Below, piece by piece: positions 1 through 9,260 of a stretch of 64,000 nt of DNA. Under the pieces are notes generated by a model, which was given only the letters and a program-made list of their open reading frames with translations, was not told the origin of the DNA and searched no databases. Source of the DNA: Mucilaginibacter rubeus (GTDB taxonomy: Bacteria > Bacteroidota > Bacteroidia > Sphingobacteriales > Sphingobacteriaceae); the NCBI RefSeq assembly GCF_003286415.2, contig NZ_CP043450.1, positions 5,952,001 to 6,016,000 on the forward strand, in the 5' to 3' direction. The stretch's first letter is position 1. Every line of letters starts with the position of its first letter. Both the position numbers and the translations under genes were made by a program.

Positions 1-51
1 CATTTTAAATGCTTTGTTGATATTTGGCACAATCAAAAATCTTTTCCCGCG

Positions 52-1734
52 ATGAAGTTTAAACATCTGCTGCTTATTTCCCTCTCTTTCGCTACCGTTT
101 CGGTATCGGCACAAAAAAAGAAAACTCCAACAACGCCCGCTGCGTCTGCATCAATTCCCCGCCCAAAACTGGTTGTGGGTTTAGTGGTTGACCAAATGCG
201 CTGGGATTACCTGTACCGCTATTATGACCGTTACCAAGCCGGTGGCTTTAAGCGCATGCTTAATGAAGGTTTTACATGCGAAAACACTAATATTGACTAT
301 ATCCCCACTGTTACGGCCGCTGGTCATACCTGTATCTATACCGGTTCTATTCCTGCCCTGCACGGCATAGTTGGTAACGATTTTATTATTCAGGCTACCG
401 GTAAATCTATGTATTGTACCGATGACAGCACTGTTGTTGCTGTTGGCAGCACTTCAAAGGCGGGCCAGATGTCGCCTCGCAACTTATTGGTTAGCACCGT
501 TACCGACGAGTTAAGGCTGGCTACCAATTTCCGTTCAAAAGTTATCGGCATAGCATTGAAAGATCGCGGCGGTATCCTACCTGCAGGTCACTCGGCAAAT
601 GCGGCTTACTGGTTTGACGATGCCAGCGGCAACTGGATCACCAGTACTTATTATATGAATGACCTGCCTGCATGGGTTAAAACTTTTAACAATCAAAAAA
701 TTGCTGAAAAATACCTAAAACAGGATTGGAACCCATTATACCCTATTGATACTTACGTACAAAGCGCCCCTGATAATAGCGACCGTTATGAAGGCAAATT
801 TCCAGGTGCTGCTACACCGACCCTACCGGTAAAAACTTCTGAGCTTTATAAAGGCCGCATCGGCATGATCCGCTCTACTCCTTTCGGTAATACCATGACC
901 CTTGATCTGGCAAAAGCAGCCATCGAAGGTGAAAAGCTGGGTAAAAATACCGTAACCGACTTTTTAGCAGTGAGCCTTTCATCAACAGATTATGTTGGTC
1001 ACCAGTTTGGCCCTAACTCAGTTGAGGTTGAGGATACATATTTAAGGCTCGACCAAGACCTGGCGGCTTTTTTCAATTATTTAGATGCCACTGTTGGCAA
1101 AGGCAATTACTCAGTTTTCCTGAGTGCCGACCATGGCGCTGCCCACAATCCTAACTTTTTGAAAGATCATAACATCCCCGCAGGTGTTTGGGACGATAGC
1201 AAAGCCGCCAAAGAAATGAACACCATGATCAGCGATAAATACAAGGTGAATAACCTGATCATCAGCATGGATAACTACCAGGTTAACTTCAACAACGCGG
1301 CCCTTGCAAAAGCAGGCGTTAGTGAAGATGCTATAAAACTGGATTGTATCGATTACCTGAAAAAGCAACAAGGTATTGCTTATGCAATCGACCTGCAAAA
1401 AATTCAGGAAGCTAACATTCCTGACGATTTGCGCAGCATGATCATTAACGGTTATAATGCCGAGCATAGCGGAGCTATCCAGATTATCCTGAAACCGGCA
1501 TGGTATACAGGTCATGGCACTAATGACCGTGGCCCAACCGGTACCACACACGGTACCTGGAACCCGTATGATTCGCACATTCCGCTGGTATTTATGGGCT
1601 GGGGCATTAAACATGGCAACCTTACCCGCCAAACACATATGACTGATATTTCGGCTACTATAGCATCGTTACTACATATCCAGGCACCTAACGGCTGCGT
1701 AGGAAAAACTGTTAGCGAAGCGTTGAAGAACTAA
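52..1734 (+). CDS. PafA-type alkaline phosphatase, secreted
   Basis: Predicted periplasmic phosphomonoesterase of the alkaline phosphatase superfamily, 560 residues, close to the length of the known PafA enzymes. Residues 1-20 form a signal peptide. The metal-binding Asp is in VVDQMR (D47). The nucleophile Thr is in TVTAAGH (T88), with N109 in GNDF. The KDR motif (K170, R172) matches the Lys and Arg that hold phosphate in PafA. Further metal ligands sit in SADHGAAH and TGHGTNDRG near the C-terminus. It would release phosphate from organic phosphates, probably independently of phosphate starvation as for PafA; that is inference from the family. It is followed on the same strand by the ThiE-like gene after 87 bases. 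The upstream promoter is mostly outside the window. Confidence 0.88.
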   Translation: MKFKHLLLISLSFATVSVSAQKKKTPTTPAASASIPRPKLVVGLVVDQMRWDYLYRYYDRYQAGGFKRMLNEGFTCENTNIDYIPTVTAAGHTCIYTGSIPALHGIVGNDFIIQATGKSMYCTDDSTVVAVGSTSKAGQMSPRNLLVSTVTDELRLATNFRSKVIGIALKDRGGILPAGHSANAAYWFDDASGNWITSTYYMNDLPAWVKTFNNQKIAEKYLKQDWNPLYPIDTYVQSAPDNSDRYEGKFPGAATPTLPVKTSELYKGRIGMIRSTPFGNTMTLDLAKAAIEGEKLGKNTVTDFLAVSLSSTDYVGHQFGPNSVEVEDTYLRLDQDLAAFFNYLDATVGKGNYSVFLSADHGAAHNPNFLKDHNIPAGVWDDSKAAKEMNTMISDKYKVNNLIISMDNYQVNFNNAALAKAGVSEDAIKLDCIDYLKKQQGIAYAIDLQKIQEANIPDDLRSMIINGYNAEHSGAIQIILKPAWYTGHGTNDRGPTGTTHGTWNPYDSHIPLVFMGWGIKHGNLTRQTHMTDISATIASLLHIQAPNGCVGKTVSEALKN

Positions 1735-1821
1735 GTTGTAAGTTTTTCGTACAAAGTCCTGAGTTAAAGCACAGCCAAACGGCCTTGTTTGGCTCGGGAC
1801 TTTTTAATTTGGAAAAAAGCG

Positions 1822-2448
1822 ATGAAAAAATATATCTCCAGATTTCATTACGTTACACAGGATATGCCGGGCCGGAGCCATGTGCAGCAGGTACAAATTG
1901 CTTGCGGGGCAGGCGCCAACTGGGTGCAATATCATTGCATGAGCAAACCCGAAGACGAACTGATTGATGAAATAAACGAGATAGCCGAAATTTGCGACGA
2001 TTGGGGAGCAACCCTTATTATCGCCAACCATTATGATTTGATTGACCGGGTTGACGCACAAGGTGTACATATTGATGATATCGACGCTGATCTCCCGACT
2101 ATACGAAAAATTATCGGCGCGGATAAAACCCTTGGCGCATCTGTTAATGACGCTGACGAGCTACTAAAATTACAAAGTACCGGCGTAGTTGATTATTACG
2201 CCTATGGCCCGTTTTCATCTACTTTAACCGATGACTCGAACGATAGTGTCCCTCTTGGCTTTAACGGGTATCGCAAACTGGAAAAGCTGGGCATAAGTAT
2301 TCCTGTGATAGCGGCCGGCGGCATCCAATTGGATGATGTAGAGCCTTTGCTTCAAACGGGGATAGATGGCATCGCGGTATCATCAGCAATAAACCTTGTT
2401 GCTGATCCGGCAGAACAGGTAAAGGAGTTTTACAGAAAGATGTATTAA
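1822..2448 (+). CDS. ThiE/TenI-like protein with altered active site
   Basis: TIM-barrel protein of the thiamine phosphate synthase (ThiE) and TenI group, 208 residues. I start at the ATG at 1822; the frame stays open to a TTG at 1789 but those extra residues do not resemble the family. Family signatures seen: GVHI (81-84), LGAS, DYYAYGP (124-130), PVIAAGGI (161-168) and DGIAVSSAI (182-190). The pyrophosphate-binding QLRxK motif of ThiE is here QYHCM (36-40), so both the Arg and the Lys are lost, and the TxTK motif is TLTDD (134-138). It may therefore be a TenI-like paralogue or a protein with another substrate instead of a true ThiE. No thiC, thiG or thiH is beside it. The next gene begins 8 bases after its stop. 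Confidence 0.7.
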   Translation: MKKYISRFHYVTQDMPGRSHVQQVQIACGAGANWVQYHCMSKPEDELIDEINEIAEICDDWGATLIIANHYDLIDRVDAQGVHIDDIDADLPTIRKIIGADKTLGASVNDADELLKLQSTGVVDYYAYGPFSSTLTDDSNDSVPLGFNGYRKLEKLGISIPVIAAGGIQLDDVEPLLQTGIDGIAVSSAINLVADPAEQVKEFYRKMY

Positions 2449-2456
2449 ATTTCCTG

Positions 2457-2843
2457 ATGTATATTTTATATAAAGAGGATACTGATTATCTCAATAAGTT
2501 GTTAAACCTGCCTGCAAGAGGTGATGAACAAGATTGGGATATTGAATTGGCCGATCCGGCAAGGTTAAGCGAATTTTTAGCGACATTTAGGGCGTATGAT
2601 CTAACACTATCTCTTAAAAAAGCTTTTTTAGCTCTAATAATCGCATCCTATGACGATCTATTGCAATACGATTCTGACGATGATGATTTTTATTGGACAT
2701 CTATAAAAAGAATAATCGAGCCAGAGAAACAAGAACATCTTGCATTATTACAATATTGGGCATTTGGCAATTTACCCCCCGAAGAAAACAATACTAAATT
2801 CCGGGTTACGAGCCGTGTAAGAAGCTATTTAAGTGAGGCTTGA
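2457..2843 (+). CDS. Hypothetical acidic protein, 128 residues
   Basis: I do not recognise this family. It is a small soluble protein without signal peptide or membrane segment, with an acidic stretch (YDSDDDDFYW, near residues 74-83) and a predicted largely helical fold. It starts 8 bases after the stop of the ThiE-like gene, so the two are likely cotranscribed. Size, acidity and helical content recall immunity proteins of polymorphic toxin systems, but no toxin is next to it and no diagnostic motif is visible. The codon pattern is coherent across the frame, and the other frames are broken. Confidence 0.6.
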   Translation: MYILYKEDTDYLNKLLNLPARGDEQDWDIELADPARLSEFLATFRAYDLTLSLKKAFLALIIASYDDLLQYDSDDDDFYWTSIKRIIEPEKQEHLALLQYWAFGNLPPEENNTKFRVTSRVRSYLSEA

Positions 2844-2873
2844 TTTGGAGTGTCATGGAATTAACAGTAGCCC

Positions 2874-3287
2874 CTATCTGTATTTGATCTGCCAATTGGT
2901 CTTCTTTAATTCATCAAGCGAATAATCCAGCCTTTTCAAATACTTTTTGTTCCCGATCAGATAGCTCATATCCGCTCCGCCTCTTTCATATTTGGTTAGG
3001 CTATCGAGATTAAAAAAATATACATATAACGCTTTAGCTTTCCCTTCATTAGTATACTCAAGCCAGGCATTTTTGCCCGCTTTTGTTATAAAAGCGGTGT
3101 CATTAGGCGCTATTGCATGTGATTGATAATATGCGATGTTATTTGCTGTGTATTTGGTTGTATCGTTGACGACCTCTACGGCGATGCTAACCGGAGATTG
3201 ATTAATAACGCACAGCCGATTGTCGTAATAATCCATAATGCAGCCTGTAAAAAACAAAAGCGCAAACAATAAAAGCTTCCTTTTCAT
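2874..3287 (-). CDS. Hypothetical small lipoprotein
   Basis: Unrecognised protein of 137 residues. The start at 3287 is chosen because it opens directly into a lipoprotein signal peptide: MKRKLLL, a hydrophobic run, and the lipobox FFTGC with the modified Cys at position 16. The upstream ATG at 3311 would add eight polar residues in front. The mature part is small and polar with many Tyr, Asn and Lys, and is probably anchored in the inner or outer membrane facing the periplasm. It is convergent with the preceding plus-strand gene and ends 30 bases from it. Confidence 0.6.
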   Translation of the reverse strand: MKRKLLLFALLFFTGCIMDYYDNRLCVINQSPVSIAVEVVNDTTKYTANNIAYYQSHAIAPNDTAFITKAGKNAWLEYTNEGKAKALYVYFFNLDSLTKYERGGADMSYLIGNKKYLKRLDYSLDELKKTNWQIKYR

Positions 3288-3436
3288 GATAGGTTTACCG
3301 TTAATACTCAATAAATAAAAAAGGTGACCGTTAATACTATTCTACGGTCATAAAATGTAGCCTCTACCTCATATCACAATAAAAACCTCATCTTTATATT
3401 TTCATTTAATATTCATCTGTTCCATCTACATTAGCA

Positions 3437-4009
3437 ATGTCATCACATCATATAGTTCGCGAAAAACAGGAGCCTGCTTTACTGGTTTTAAGTATGGATA
3501 CTTTTGACGAGGAAATGCTTGGTCAGCTGTTGGAGTGGAGCCCTACGGTGATCTGTACAACCGATACTGCCGAAAAGCTGAACGCCTCGGGCATCAAGGT
3601 TGACTGGATAATTAGCGACGGTGACGCAGGTGACTTGCAATCGGATGTAAAGCTGCTACCAACCGGCGATGATAACTCGGCCGGCGCTGCTTTAAAATAC
3701 CTGGTAAGGCATAATTACCCGGCAGTTAATGTGATAACTGATGCGCCGGAACTGAAAGATTTTTTGTTTTATGCTGATAAAATAAACCTGGTAATTTTCA
3801 GGGAGCAAGAAAAGATCTACCCGGTTAATTCGGGTTTCAGTAAGTGGAAACCGGCAGGCGAGTTCATTGAATTGCTTTCACATCCTCCGGGCTTGCAATT
3901 AAGCGGGCTTGAAGCCGTTGGCGGCAACAGGTATAAAACCACACACGATGGCTTTTTTACCCTTCAGTTTGAGCAATCTTTTTTGTTCATTGCCGAGGAT
4001 ATAGCGTAG
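3437..4009 (+). CDS. Thiamine pyrophosphokinase-like protein
   Basis: Protein of 190 residues with the overall plan of thiamine pyrophosphokinase: an N-terminal Rossmann-like domain and a C-terminal beta-rich part (GLEAVGGNRYK through FLFIAED) like the thiamine-binding domain. The usual GDFDS catalytic motif appears as SDGDAGD (60-66), and the DxTD region as GDDNSAGAAL (77-86). These changes make the assignment tentative; the enzyme may be diverged. If correct it would convert thiamine to thiamine diphosphate with ATP in the cytoplasm. A second thiamine-type gene lies 1 kb upstream. Upstream of the start I see no clear promoter. Confidence 0.5.
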   Translation: MSSHHIVREKQEPALLVLSMDTFDEEMLGQLLEWSPTVICTTDTAEKLNASGIKVDWIISDGDAGDLQSDVKLLPTGDDNSAGAALKYLVRHNYPAVNVITDAPELKDFLFYADKINLVIFREQEKIYPVNSGFSKWKPAGEFIELLSHPPGLQLSGLEAVGGNRYKTTHDGFFTLQFEQSFLFIAEDIA

Positions 4010-4159
4010 CGAAACCGGCGACCCGTACGTATAGATAGTATTGGTTCGCTTTTTGAGTAAAAAATAATTTAAAACGCGTTAAACCGTTTAAACATTTAAT
4101 AGTCTATATATTTATATCAGCAAAAAATATTATGCTGATCAGTTAAAAATTCTTTCATC

Positions 4160-5272
4160 ATGAAAAGGACATATAAAAATCTATTAACAATTGCTTTAGG
4201 AGGCTTGTTGAGCCTGTCTTTAGCATTCAATGCTGATGCACAACGTGGCGGCGGTGGTTCTCGTGGCGGCGGTGGCGGAGGAGGCGGTGGCTCAAGATCG
4301 TCAGGCGGCGGTGGTGGCGGAGGCGGTAGTTTTTCCCGTCCTTCAGGTGGCAGTTTTTCACGCCCTTCAACCTCGTTTAACGGTAGCACCCGTACCGCGA
4401 TAGCGGCACCACAACGTAGCTATGGAACCGATTCACGCAGCAGCTATGGCACTCCGCAACAACGTAGCTATGGTGGTATCAGGCCAAACAGCTCATCAAT
4501 AGCGCCACAACGTAGCTATGGCAACACTGCCCGTGTATACAATGGCACCCGTGGTGGTTATGCCACTGTAGACAGAAGAGTTTACAATGGCGGTCGTGGT
4601 ACCTATTACAGAGGCGGTGGTTACGCCTATGGTGGTCGCAGGGTTTACCCTGGCACTTACCCTTATGGTGGCCGCGGCGGTTACTTTGGCAACCACTATT
4701 ACTATCCGTACCGTAACTATTATAACTCGTTCTATTATCCACGTTTAGGTTTTAGCATAGGTTTCTTGCCTTACGGCTACTATCCTTTCTGGTGGGGCGA
4801 TTACCAATACTACTACAGCGATGGTTTGTACTATCGTCAGTACAACGATCAATATACCGTTGTTGAGCCTCCAATTGGTGCCGAGATCAAAACCTTGCCA
4901 TCAGGTGCGGAATCAATCATGATCAACGGCGAGCAGTATTATGAGCTGAATGGTGTTTACTATCAGCCATATACTAAAGACGATGGATCAACAGTTTACG
5001 TGATTGCCGGTAAAGACGGTCAGTTAAATACCGATCAGGGTAACGGCGATGGCAGCAGTGTTGATCAGGGCCCGCAAATTGGCGACATTGTAACCCAATT
5101 GCCTCCGGATTGCAGGAAGATCAAAATCAATGGCGAAAAGCTATTTGTATCTCCTGACGGTTATTACTACCAGGAAACTCAAAACGGCGACAACAAAGCT
5201 TACAAAATTGTAGGCACTCCGTCAGATGATCCTGAAGATAACAACAGCGATCAAAATCCTAACCAACAGTAA
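4160..5272 (+). CDS. Gly-rich secreted protein, DUF6515-like
   Basis: Secreted protein of 370 residues. Residues 1-27 form a signal peptide ending in DADA. Residues 29-65 are nearly all Gly, Ser and Arg. Residues 70-140 hold repeats of the type QRSYG, and 140-215 are rich in Tyr, Gly and Arg. The C-terminal half carries two related modules with the pattern GAEIKTLP, MINGEQYYELNGVYYQP and KINGEKLFVSPDGYYYQ, typical of DUF6515-type proteins in Bacteroidota. Location is probably periplasmic or surface; function is unknown. A strong terminator follows at 5299. The gene stands alone. Confidence 0.75.
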   Translation: MKRTYKNLLTIALGGLLSLSLAFNADAQRGGGGSRGGGGGGGGGSRSSGGGGGGGGSFSRPSGGSFSRPSTSFNGSTRTAIAAPQRSYGTDSRSSYGTPQQRSYGGIRPNSSSIAPQRSYGNTARVYNGTRGGYATVDRRVYNGGRGTYYRGGGYAYGGRRVYPGTYPYGGRGGYFGNHYYYPYRNYYNSFYYPRLGFSIGFLPYGYYPFWWGDYQYYYSDGLYYRQYNDQYTVVEPPIGAEIKTLPSGAESIMINGEQYYELNGVYYQPYTKDDGSTVYVIAGKDGQLNTDQGNGDGSSVDQGPQIGDIVTQLPPDCRKIKINGEKLFVSPDGYYYQETQNGDNKAYKIVGTPSDDPEDNNSDQNPNQQ

Positions 5273-5298
5273 TTAATAAAAATTCGAATATATATAGT

Positions 5299-5332
5299 AA
5301 AGGCTGCTTCCGTAATGAAGGCAGCCTTTTTT
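5299..5332 (+). terminator. Intrinsic terminator after the DUF6515-like gene
   Basis: Stem AAAGGCTGC / GCAGCCTTT with a loop around CGTAAT, followed by a T-run. It lies 27 bases after the stop at 5272. Confidence 0.85.
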
Positions 5333-5374
5333 GTTGAGGCGTAATTCAATGCTTTCAGTAAGAAATCGCAAAAT

Positions 5375-5509
5375 TGTCATTTCGAACGAGGAACGAGGAG
5401 AAATCTTATACACCCTGTAAAGCCGAAGTACAAGTCTTTTAAACAATGCGTATAAGATTTCTCTTTCGCCCGAGCGCTCTTATCCCGACGCCGCTCTATC
5501 GAAATGACA
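5375..5509. repeat. Palindromic interspersed repeat, family B
   Basis: The ends are inverted repeats TGTCATTTCGA and TCGAAATGACA. Inside them is a second inverted pair, AGAAATCTTATAC and GTATAAGATTTCT. The architecture is that of a REP or MITE-like element; it holds no coding frame. It fills most of the 334-base gap between the DUF6515-like gene and rarA. The rest of that gap is A+T-rich and probably contains the rarA promoter, which I could not define. Confidence 0.7.
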
Positions 5510-5606
5510 TTTTTCTATTGTCTATTTTTCTAAAAGGGGGTAAATAGAATCTATTAATTACTAATTTTTTTAGGATTTAGCGTTTTCTTTTCTGAATTTT
5601 ACTTTT

Positions 5607-6887
5607 ATGAATAACCTCCCGCCATTAGCCGAACGTATGCGCCCCAAATCGCTTAATGATTATGTTGGGCAAAAGCACCTTGTTGGGCCGGGAGCTGTTC
5701 TGCGGAAAGCCATCGAATCGGGCTCGTTGCCATCAATGATATTCTGGGGGCCGCCAGGCGTTGGTAAAACAACGTTGGCTTATATCATTTCGCAATCCTT
5801 GTTCCGTCCGTTCTTTGCTTTGAGCGCTATCAATTCGGGGGTTAAAGATGTACGGGAGGTGATAGAAAAAGCTTCTCTGTTAAAAGAACAGGGTGCTGTA
5901 CTGCCGATATTATTTATCGATGAGATTCACCGTTTTTCCAAGTCCCAGCAAGATTCCCTGCTGGGTGCAGTAGAACGGGGCATAGTTACCCTAATAGGCG
6001 CTACTACCGAAAATCCATCCTTCGAGGTTATCTCGGCTTTGCTATCGCGATGCCAGGTTTACATACTACAACCACTTTCCGAAACCGACCTGATCGATCT
6101 TTTGAACAAAGCCATGCAGGAAGACGTGGTTTTGAAGGAAAAAAACATCACCATAAAAGATTACGAAGCTTTACTGCGCCTTTCGGGAGGCGATGCACGC
6201 AAGCTGCTCAATATTTTTGAGCTGCTGATTAATGCTTTCGACAGCAAGGAAATAGTATTAACCGATGAAGTTGTACTGGAACATGTTCAGCAAAACATGG
6301 CCTTGTATGATAAAACCGGTGAGCAGCATTATGATATTATCTCGGCCTTTATCAAATCTATGCGGGGTTCTGATCCCAACGGCGCGGTTTACTGGCTGGC
6401 GAGGATGATAGTTGGCGGCGAAGATCCGCTGTTTATCGCCCGCCGTATGCTCATTCTCGCCTCCGAAGATATTGGCAACGCTAATCCAAACGCCTTGCTG
6501 CTTGCGCAAAGCTGCTTTGAAGCCGTTAACAAAATAGGCATGCCCGAATCGCAGCTTATTTTATCGCAAACGGCCATTTATCTGGCAACATCACCCAAAA
6601 GCAATTCGGCCACTACAGCCATAGGTGCAGCCATAGCCCTGGTGCGCCAAACCGGCGATTTACCTGTGCCGCTGCATTTGCGGAATGCGCCAACCAAGTT
6701 TATGAAAAATATAGGCTACGGTAAGGATTACAAATACGCCCACAGCTATGAAGGCAATTTTACCGATCTTGATTTCCTGCCCGACGCCCTTCGCGGAACA
6801 AAAATTTATGATCCCGGTAACAATGCGCGCGAAAATGAATCAAAAGAAAAGTTAAGAAAACTTTGGGGCGACAGGTATAAATACTAA
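5607..6887 (+). CDS. rarA: Replication-associated recombination protein RarA
   Basis: AAA+ ATPase of the RarA/MgsA (Mgs1/WRNIP1) family, 426 residues, the usual length. Walker A is GPPGVGKTT (48-56) and Walker B is LFIDEIHRF (101-109). The sensor and Arg-finger regions are in GATTENPSF and LSRCQ. The C-terminal part with [14 protein letters not shown] and [10 protein letters not shown] is the family's tetramerisation domain. It acts at stalled replication forks, bound to single-stranded DNA ends and SSB. The start at 5607 gives the standard N-terminus [17 protein letters not shown]. It stands alone on the plus strand; the next gene begins 69 bases later. Confidence 0.95.
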   Translation: MNNLPPLAERMRPKSLNDYVGQKHLVGPGAVLRKAIESGSLPSMIFWGPPGVGKTTLAYIISQSLFRPFFALSAINSGVKDVREVIEKASLLKEQGAVLPILFIDEIHRFSKSQQDSLLGAVERGIVTLIGATTENPSFEVISALLSRCQVYILQPLSETDLIDLLNKAMQEDVVLKEKNITIKDYEALLRLSGGDARKLLNIFELLINAFDSKEIVLTDEVVLEHVQQNMALYDKTGEQHYDIISAFIKSMRGSDPNGAVYWLARMIVGGEDPLFIARRMLILASEDIGNANPNALLLAQSCFEAVNKIGMPESQLILSQTAIYLATSPKSNSATTAIGAAIALVRQTGDLPVPLHLRNAPTKFMKNIGYGKDYKYAHSYEGNFTDLDFLPDALRGTKIYDPGNNARENESKEKLRKLWGDRYKY

Positions 6888-6956
6888 TTTAAGCCTTGCT
6901 TTCAAAAGGTATATCTTTAACTAAACCTATACCTTAACCCTTAACTGTCTATATCT

Positions 6957-8432
6957 ATGATCACTACCTTCCTCGGGCACGAGCTCAAAGCTTTTTGGCG
7001 GTCAAAAAATACAGGTAAAAGTATTGCTATCCGCGTGGTAATGGCCTTACTTATCCTTTATCTTTTTGCCTGTATTTTGTTTGCAGGGTTATTTTTAAAT
7101 AAAATTCTGGAAGAATCTTTTCCAAATGACGATGTAGTGATCTCCTTTTGCGGCATTATCCTGCTGTACTTTTTGTTTGACCTTATCATGCGTATGCAGT
7201 TACAGGAGTTGCCTACTTTAAGGGTGCAGCCCTATCTCCATTTACCTGTTAAACGCAATACCGTAGTATCATACCTTGCTTTTACGGCTATGCTCTCGGT
7301 TTTTAACCTGTGGCCCATCATACTTTTTATTCCCTTTGTTTTAAAGGTGATCCTGACCGATTCAGGCGCTTTACCGGCGCTTGCTTTTGTATTGGCAATT
7401 TTAGGTTTCATGCTCTTCAATAATTACCTGGCCTTATTTATTAAGCGCAAGGCCAATTTAAACGGATGGGTCTTTCTGATATTCATAGCAACACTGGGAC
7501 TAATCATCACTGGCGATTTTAAATTCCACCTGTACTCAGTCCGTAATATTTCTTACCTGTATTTCGGGCATTTGCTCAGTAAACCGGTATTGGTACTACT
7601 TCCCATAATACTTGCTGTAGCTATGTACTACATCAATTTTGCCTACTTAAAACAAAACCTCTACCTCGAAGAATTGAGTTCACGCAAGGCATCAGCCTAT
7701 AAAAGCAGTACAGAGTTTCCGCTGTTAAACCGGTTTGGAAAGGTTGGCGATCTGGTAGCTAATGAACTAAAACTGATCTTCCGCAACAAGCGCCCACGCT
7801 CGGCACTGGTTATGGGCTTATTCTTTATGTTTTATGGGCTCATATTTTATACCAACAGCCATTACGGACAAACCTGGTACATTTTTGTTGGCATGTTCAT
7901 GACGGGTATTTTCATCATTAACTACGGTCAGTTCATGTACAGCTGGCAGGCCGCGCATTTTGATGGTTTGTTGGTGAGCAAGATCAACTTCCGCGATTTT
8001 TTGAAGGCTAAATACCTATTGTTTACTATGGTATCAACGGTAGCCTTTATCCTCACTACACCTTACGCCTATTTTGGCTGGCACATTGTGTTGGTGCATT
8101 TTGTAATGTACCTGTGGAACATCGGCGTTAATACAACCATTGTACTGTTTTTTGCTAATCGCAATGCAAAAAGCATCAACCTGTCAAAAGGCGCTTCATT
8201 TAACTGGGAAGGCGTGGGCGCTACGCAGATGCTCATCTCGTTCCCGCTTATGCTTACGCCATACATTATTTACCTCCCCTTCTCCCTGTTTAAGCATGCC
8301 GATATTGGCCTGGCCATGCTTGCCACCATAGGGGTCATCTTTGTTTTAACCCGCGACTTTTGGGTTAAAAAACTGGAAGAGGATTTTATACAAAAACGTT
8401 ATACCATTGCCGAAGGCTTCAGAAATAAATAA
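6957..8432 (+). CDS. DUF5687-type ABC transporter permease
   Basis: Integral membrane protein of 491 residues with about ten or more hydrophobic segments, for example 24-47, 60-80, 103-125, 137-158 and 172-186. It resembles the DUF5687 family, which in Bacteroidota is regularly paired with an ATPase, as here: the ATPase gene starts 2 bases after this stop. The pair would make a two-component ABC exporter in the inner membrane; the substrate is unknown. No periplasmic binding protein is nearby, which favours export. I see no convincing promoter in the 69 bases after rarA. Confidence 0.8.
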   Translation: MITTFLGHELKAFWRSKNTGKSIAIRVVMALLILYLFACILFAGLFLNKILEESFPNDDVVISFCGIILLYFLFDLIMRMQLQELPTLRVQPYLHLPVKRNTVVSYLAFTAMLSVFNLWPIILFIPFVLKVILTDSGALPALAFVLAILGFMLFNNYLALFIKRKANLNGWVFLIFIATLGLIITGDFKFHLYSVRNISYLYFGHLLSKPVLVLLPIILAVAMYYINFAYLKQNLYLEELSSRKASAYKSSTEFPLLNRFGKVGDLVANELKLIFRNKRPRSALVMGLFFMFYGLIFYTNSHYGQTWYIFVGMFMTGIFIINYGQFMYSWQAAHFDGLLVSKINFRDFLKAKYLLFTMVSTVAFILTTPYAYFGWHIVLVHFVMYLWNIGVNTTIVLFFANRNAKSINLSKGASFNWEGVGATQMLISFPLMLTPYIIYLPFSLFKHADIGLAMLATIGVIFVLTRDFWVKKLEEDFIQKRYTIAEGFRNK

Positions 8433-8434
8433 TC

Positions 8435-9157
8435 ATGATTGAAGTAAGAAATTTAAAAAAGGTTTATAACGGCATTACCGTTGTAGATGTACCAGCACTG
8501 CAAATCAATAAAGGTGAAAGCGTTGGCCTTGTGGGCAATAACGGCGCAGGAAAAACCACCCTGTTTCGTATGGTGCTTGATTTGATCCGGGCCGAAAGCG
8601 GCGAGATCTTATCCAATGGCGAGGTTGTAGCCGGTCATGAAAAATGGAAAGATTACACCGCCGCTTATCTCGATGAAGGTTTTTTAATAGACTATCTCAC
8701 CCCCGAAGAGTATTTTTATTTCATAGGTGGATTGCACAATCTCAACAAAGCGCACGTTGACGAAGTATTAACCAGCCTCACCGATTTTTTTAACGGCGAG
8801 ATCCTGAAAAAAGGCAAATACATCCGAGACCTTTCAAAAGGTAATCAATGTAAGGTTGGTGTAGCAGCGTGCTTACTGCAGGAACCTGAATTGTTAATGC
8901 TCGACGAGCCTTTCGCCAACATCGACCCAAGTACCCAGTTCAGACTTAAAAACCTGCTGAAAGATCTCAATAAAAATAAAGGTGTAACCACCATAGTATC
9001 CAGCCATGACCTTAACCACATCACCGATGTTTGTGACAGGATTCTGCTGATGGAAAAGGGTGTGATCATTAAGGATATCGCTACCAGTTCATCAACGTTG
9101 AATGAGTTGGAGGCATATTTTGGGGTAATGTCCCCTTCCGAAGAGAAAGGCATTTAA
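8435..9157 (+). CDS. ABC transporter ATP-binding protein
   Basis: ABC ATPase of 240 residues, translationally linked to the DUF5687 permease. Walker A is GNNGAGKTT (34-42), Walker B LLMLDEP (153-159), D-loop following at NID, and H-loop SSHD (189-192). The signature motif is LSKGN (133-137) in place of LSGGQ, and the Q-loop region around 76-82 (TAAYLDE) has no Gln. These departures are visible in the sequence; they may be normal for this subfamily. It powers the partner permease. Downstream lies a family A palindromic repeat, which separates it from the convergent TlpA-like gene. Confidence 0.88.
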   Translation: MIEVRNLKKVYNGITVVDVPALQINKGESVGLVGNNGAGKTTLFRMVLDLIRAESGEILSNGEVVAGHEKWKDYTAAYLDEGFLIDYLTPEEYFYFIGGLHNLNKAHVDEVLTSLTDFFNGEILKKGKYIRDLSKGNQCKVGVAACLLQEPELLMLDEPFANIDPSTQFRLKNLLKDLNKNKGVTTIVSSHDLNHITDVCDRILLMEKGVIIKDIATSSSTLNELEAYFGVMSPSEEKGI

Positions 9158-9163
9158 TAAAAC

Positions 9164-9251
9164 TATGTCATTGCGAGGTACGAAGCAATCGCATGCTATA
9201 CAGAGCAGTTTTGCTTCCGTGCGGTTGCCACGCTTCGCTCGCAATGACATA
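9164..9251. repeat. Palindromic repeat, family A copy 1
   Basis: Terminal inverted repeats TATGTCATTGCGA and TCGCAATGACATA, with inner GAAGCAATCGC and GCGGTTGCCACGCTTC arms. It occupies nearly all of the gap between two convergent genes and could act as a bidirectional terminator. Related copies are at 14506, 38388 and, decayed, 20278. Confidence 0.85.
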
Positions 9252-9260
9252 ACTATTTTA

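Noticed and set aside
1111-1638. Minus-strand frame of 175 residues
   Set aside because: It lies opposite the alkaline phosphatase gene and shows no motif; the plus frame has clear family residues.
4117-4389. Pro-rich minus-strand frame
   Set aside because: It is the complement of the Gly-rich codons of the DUF6515-like gene.
5375-5509. Possible CRISPR array or RNA gene
   Set aside because: There is only one copy here and it is a nested inverted repeat with no spacers; it is better described as a palindromic repeat.
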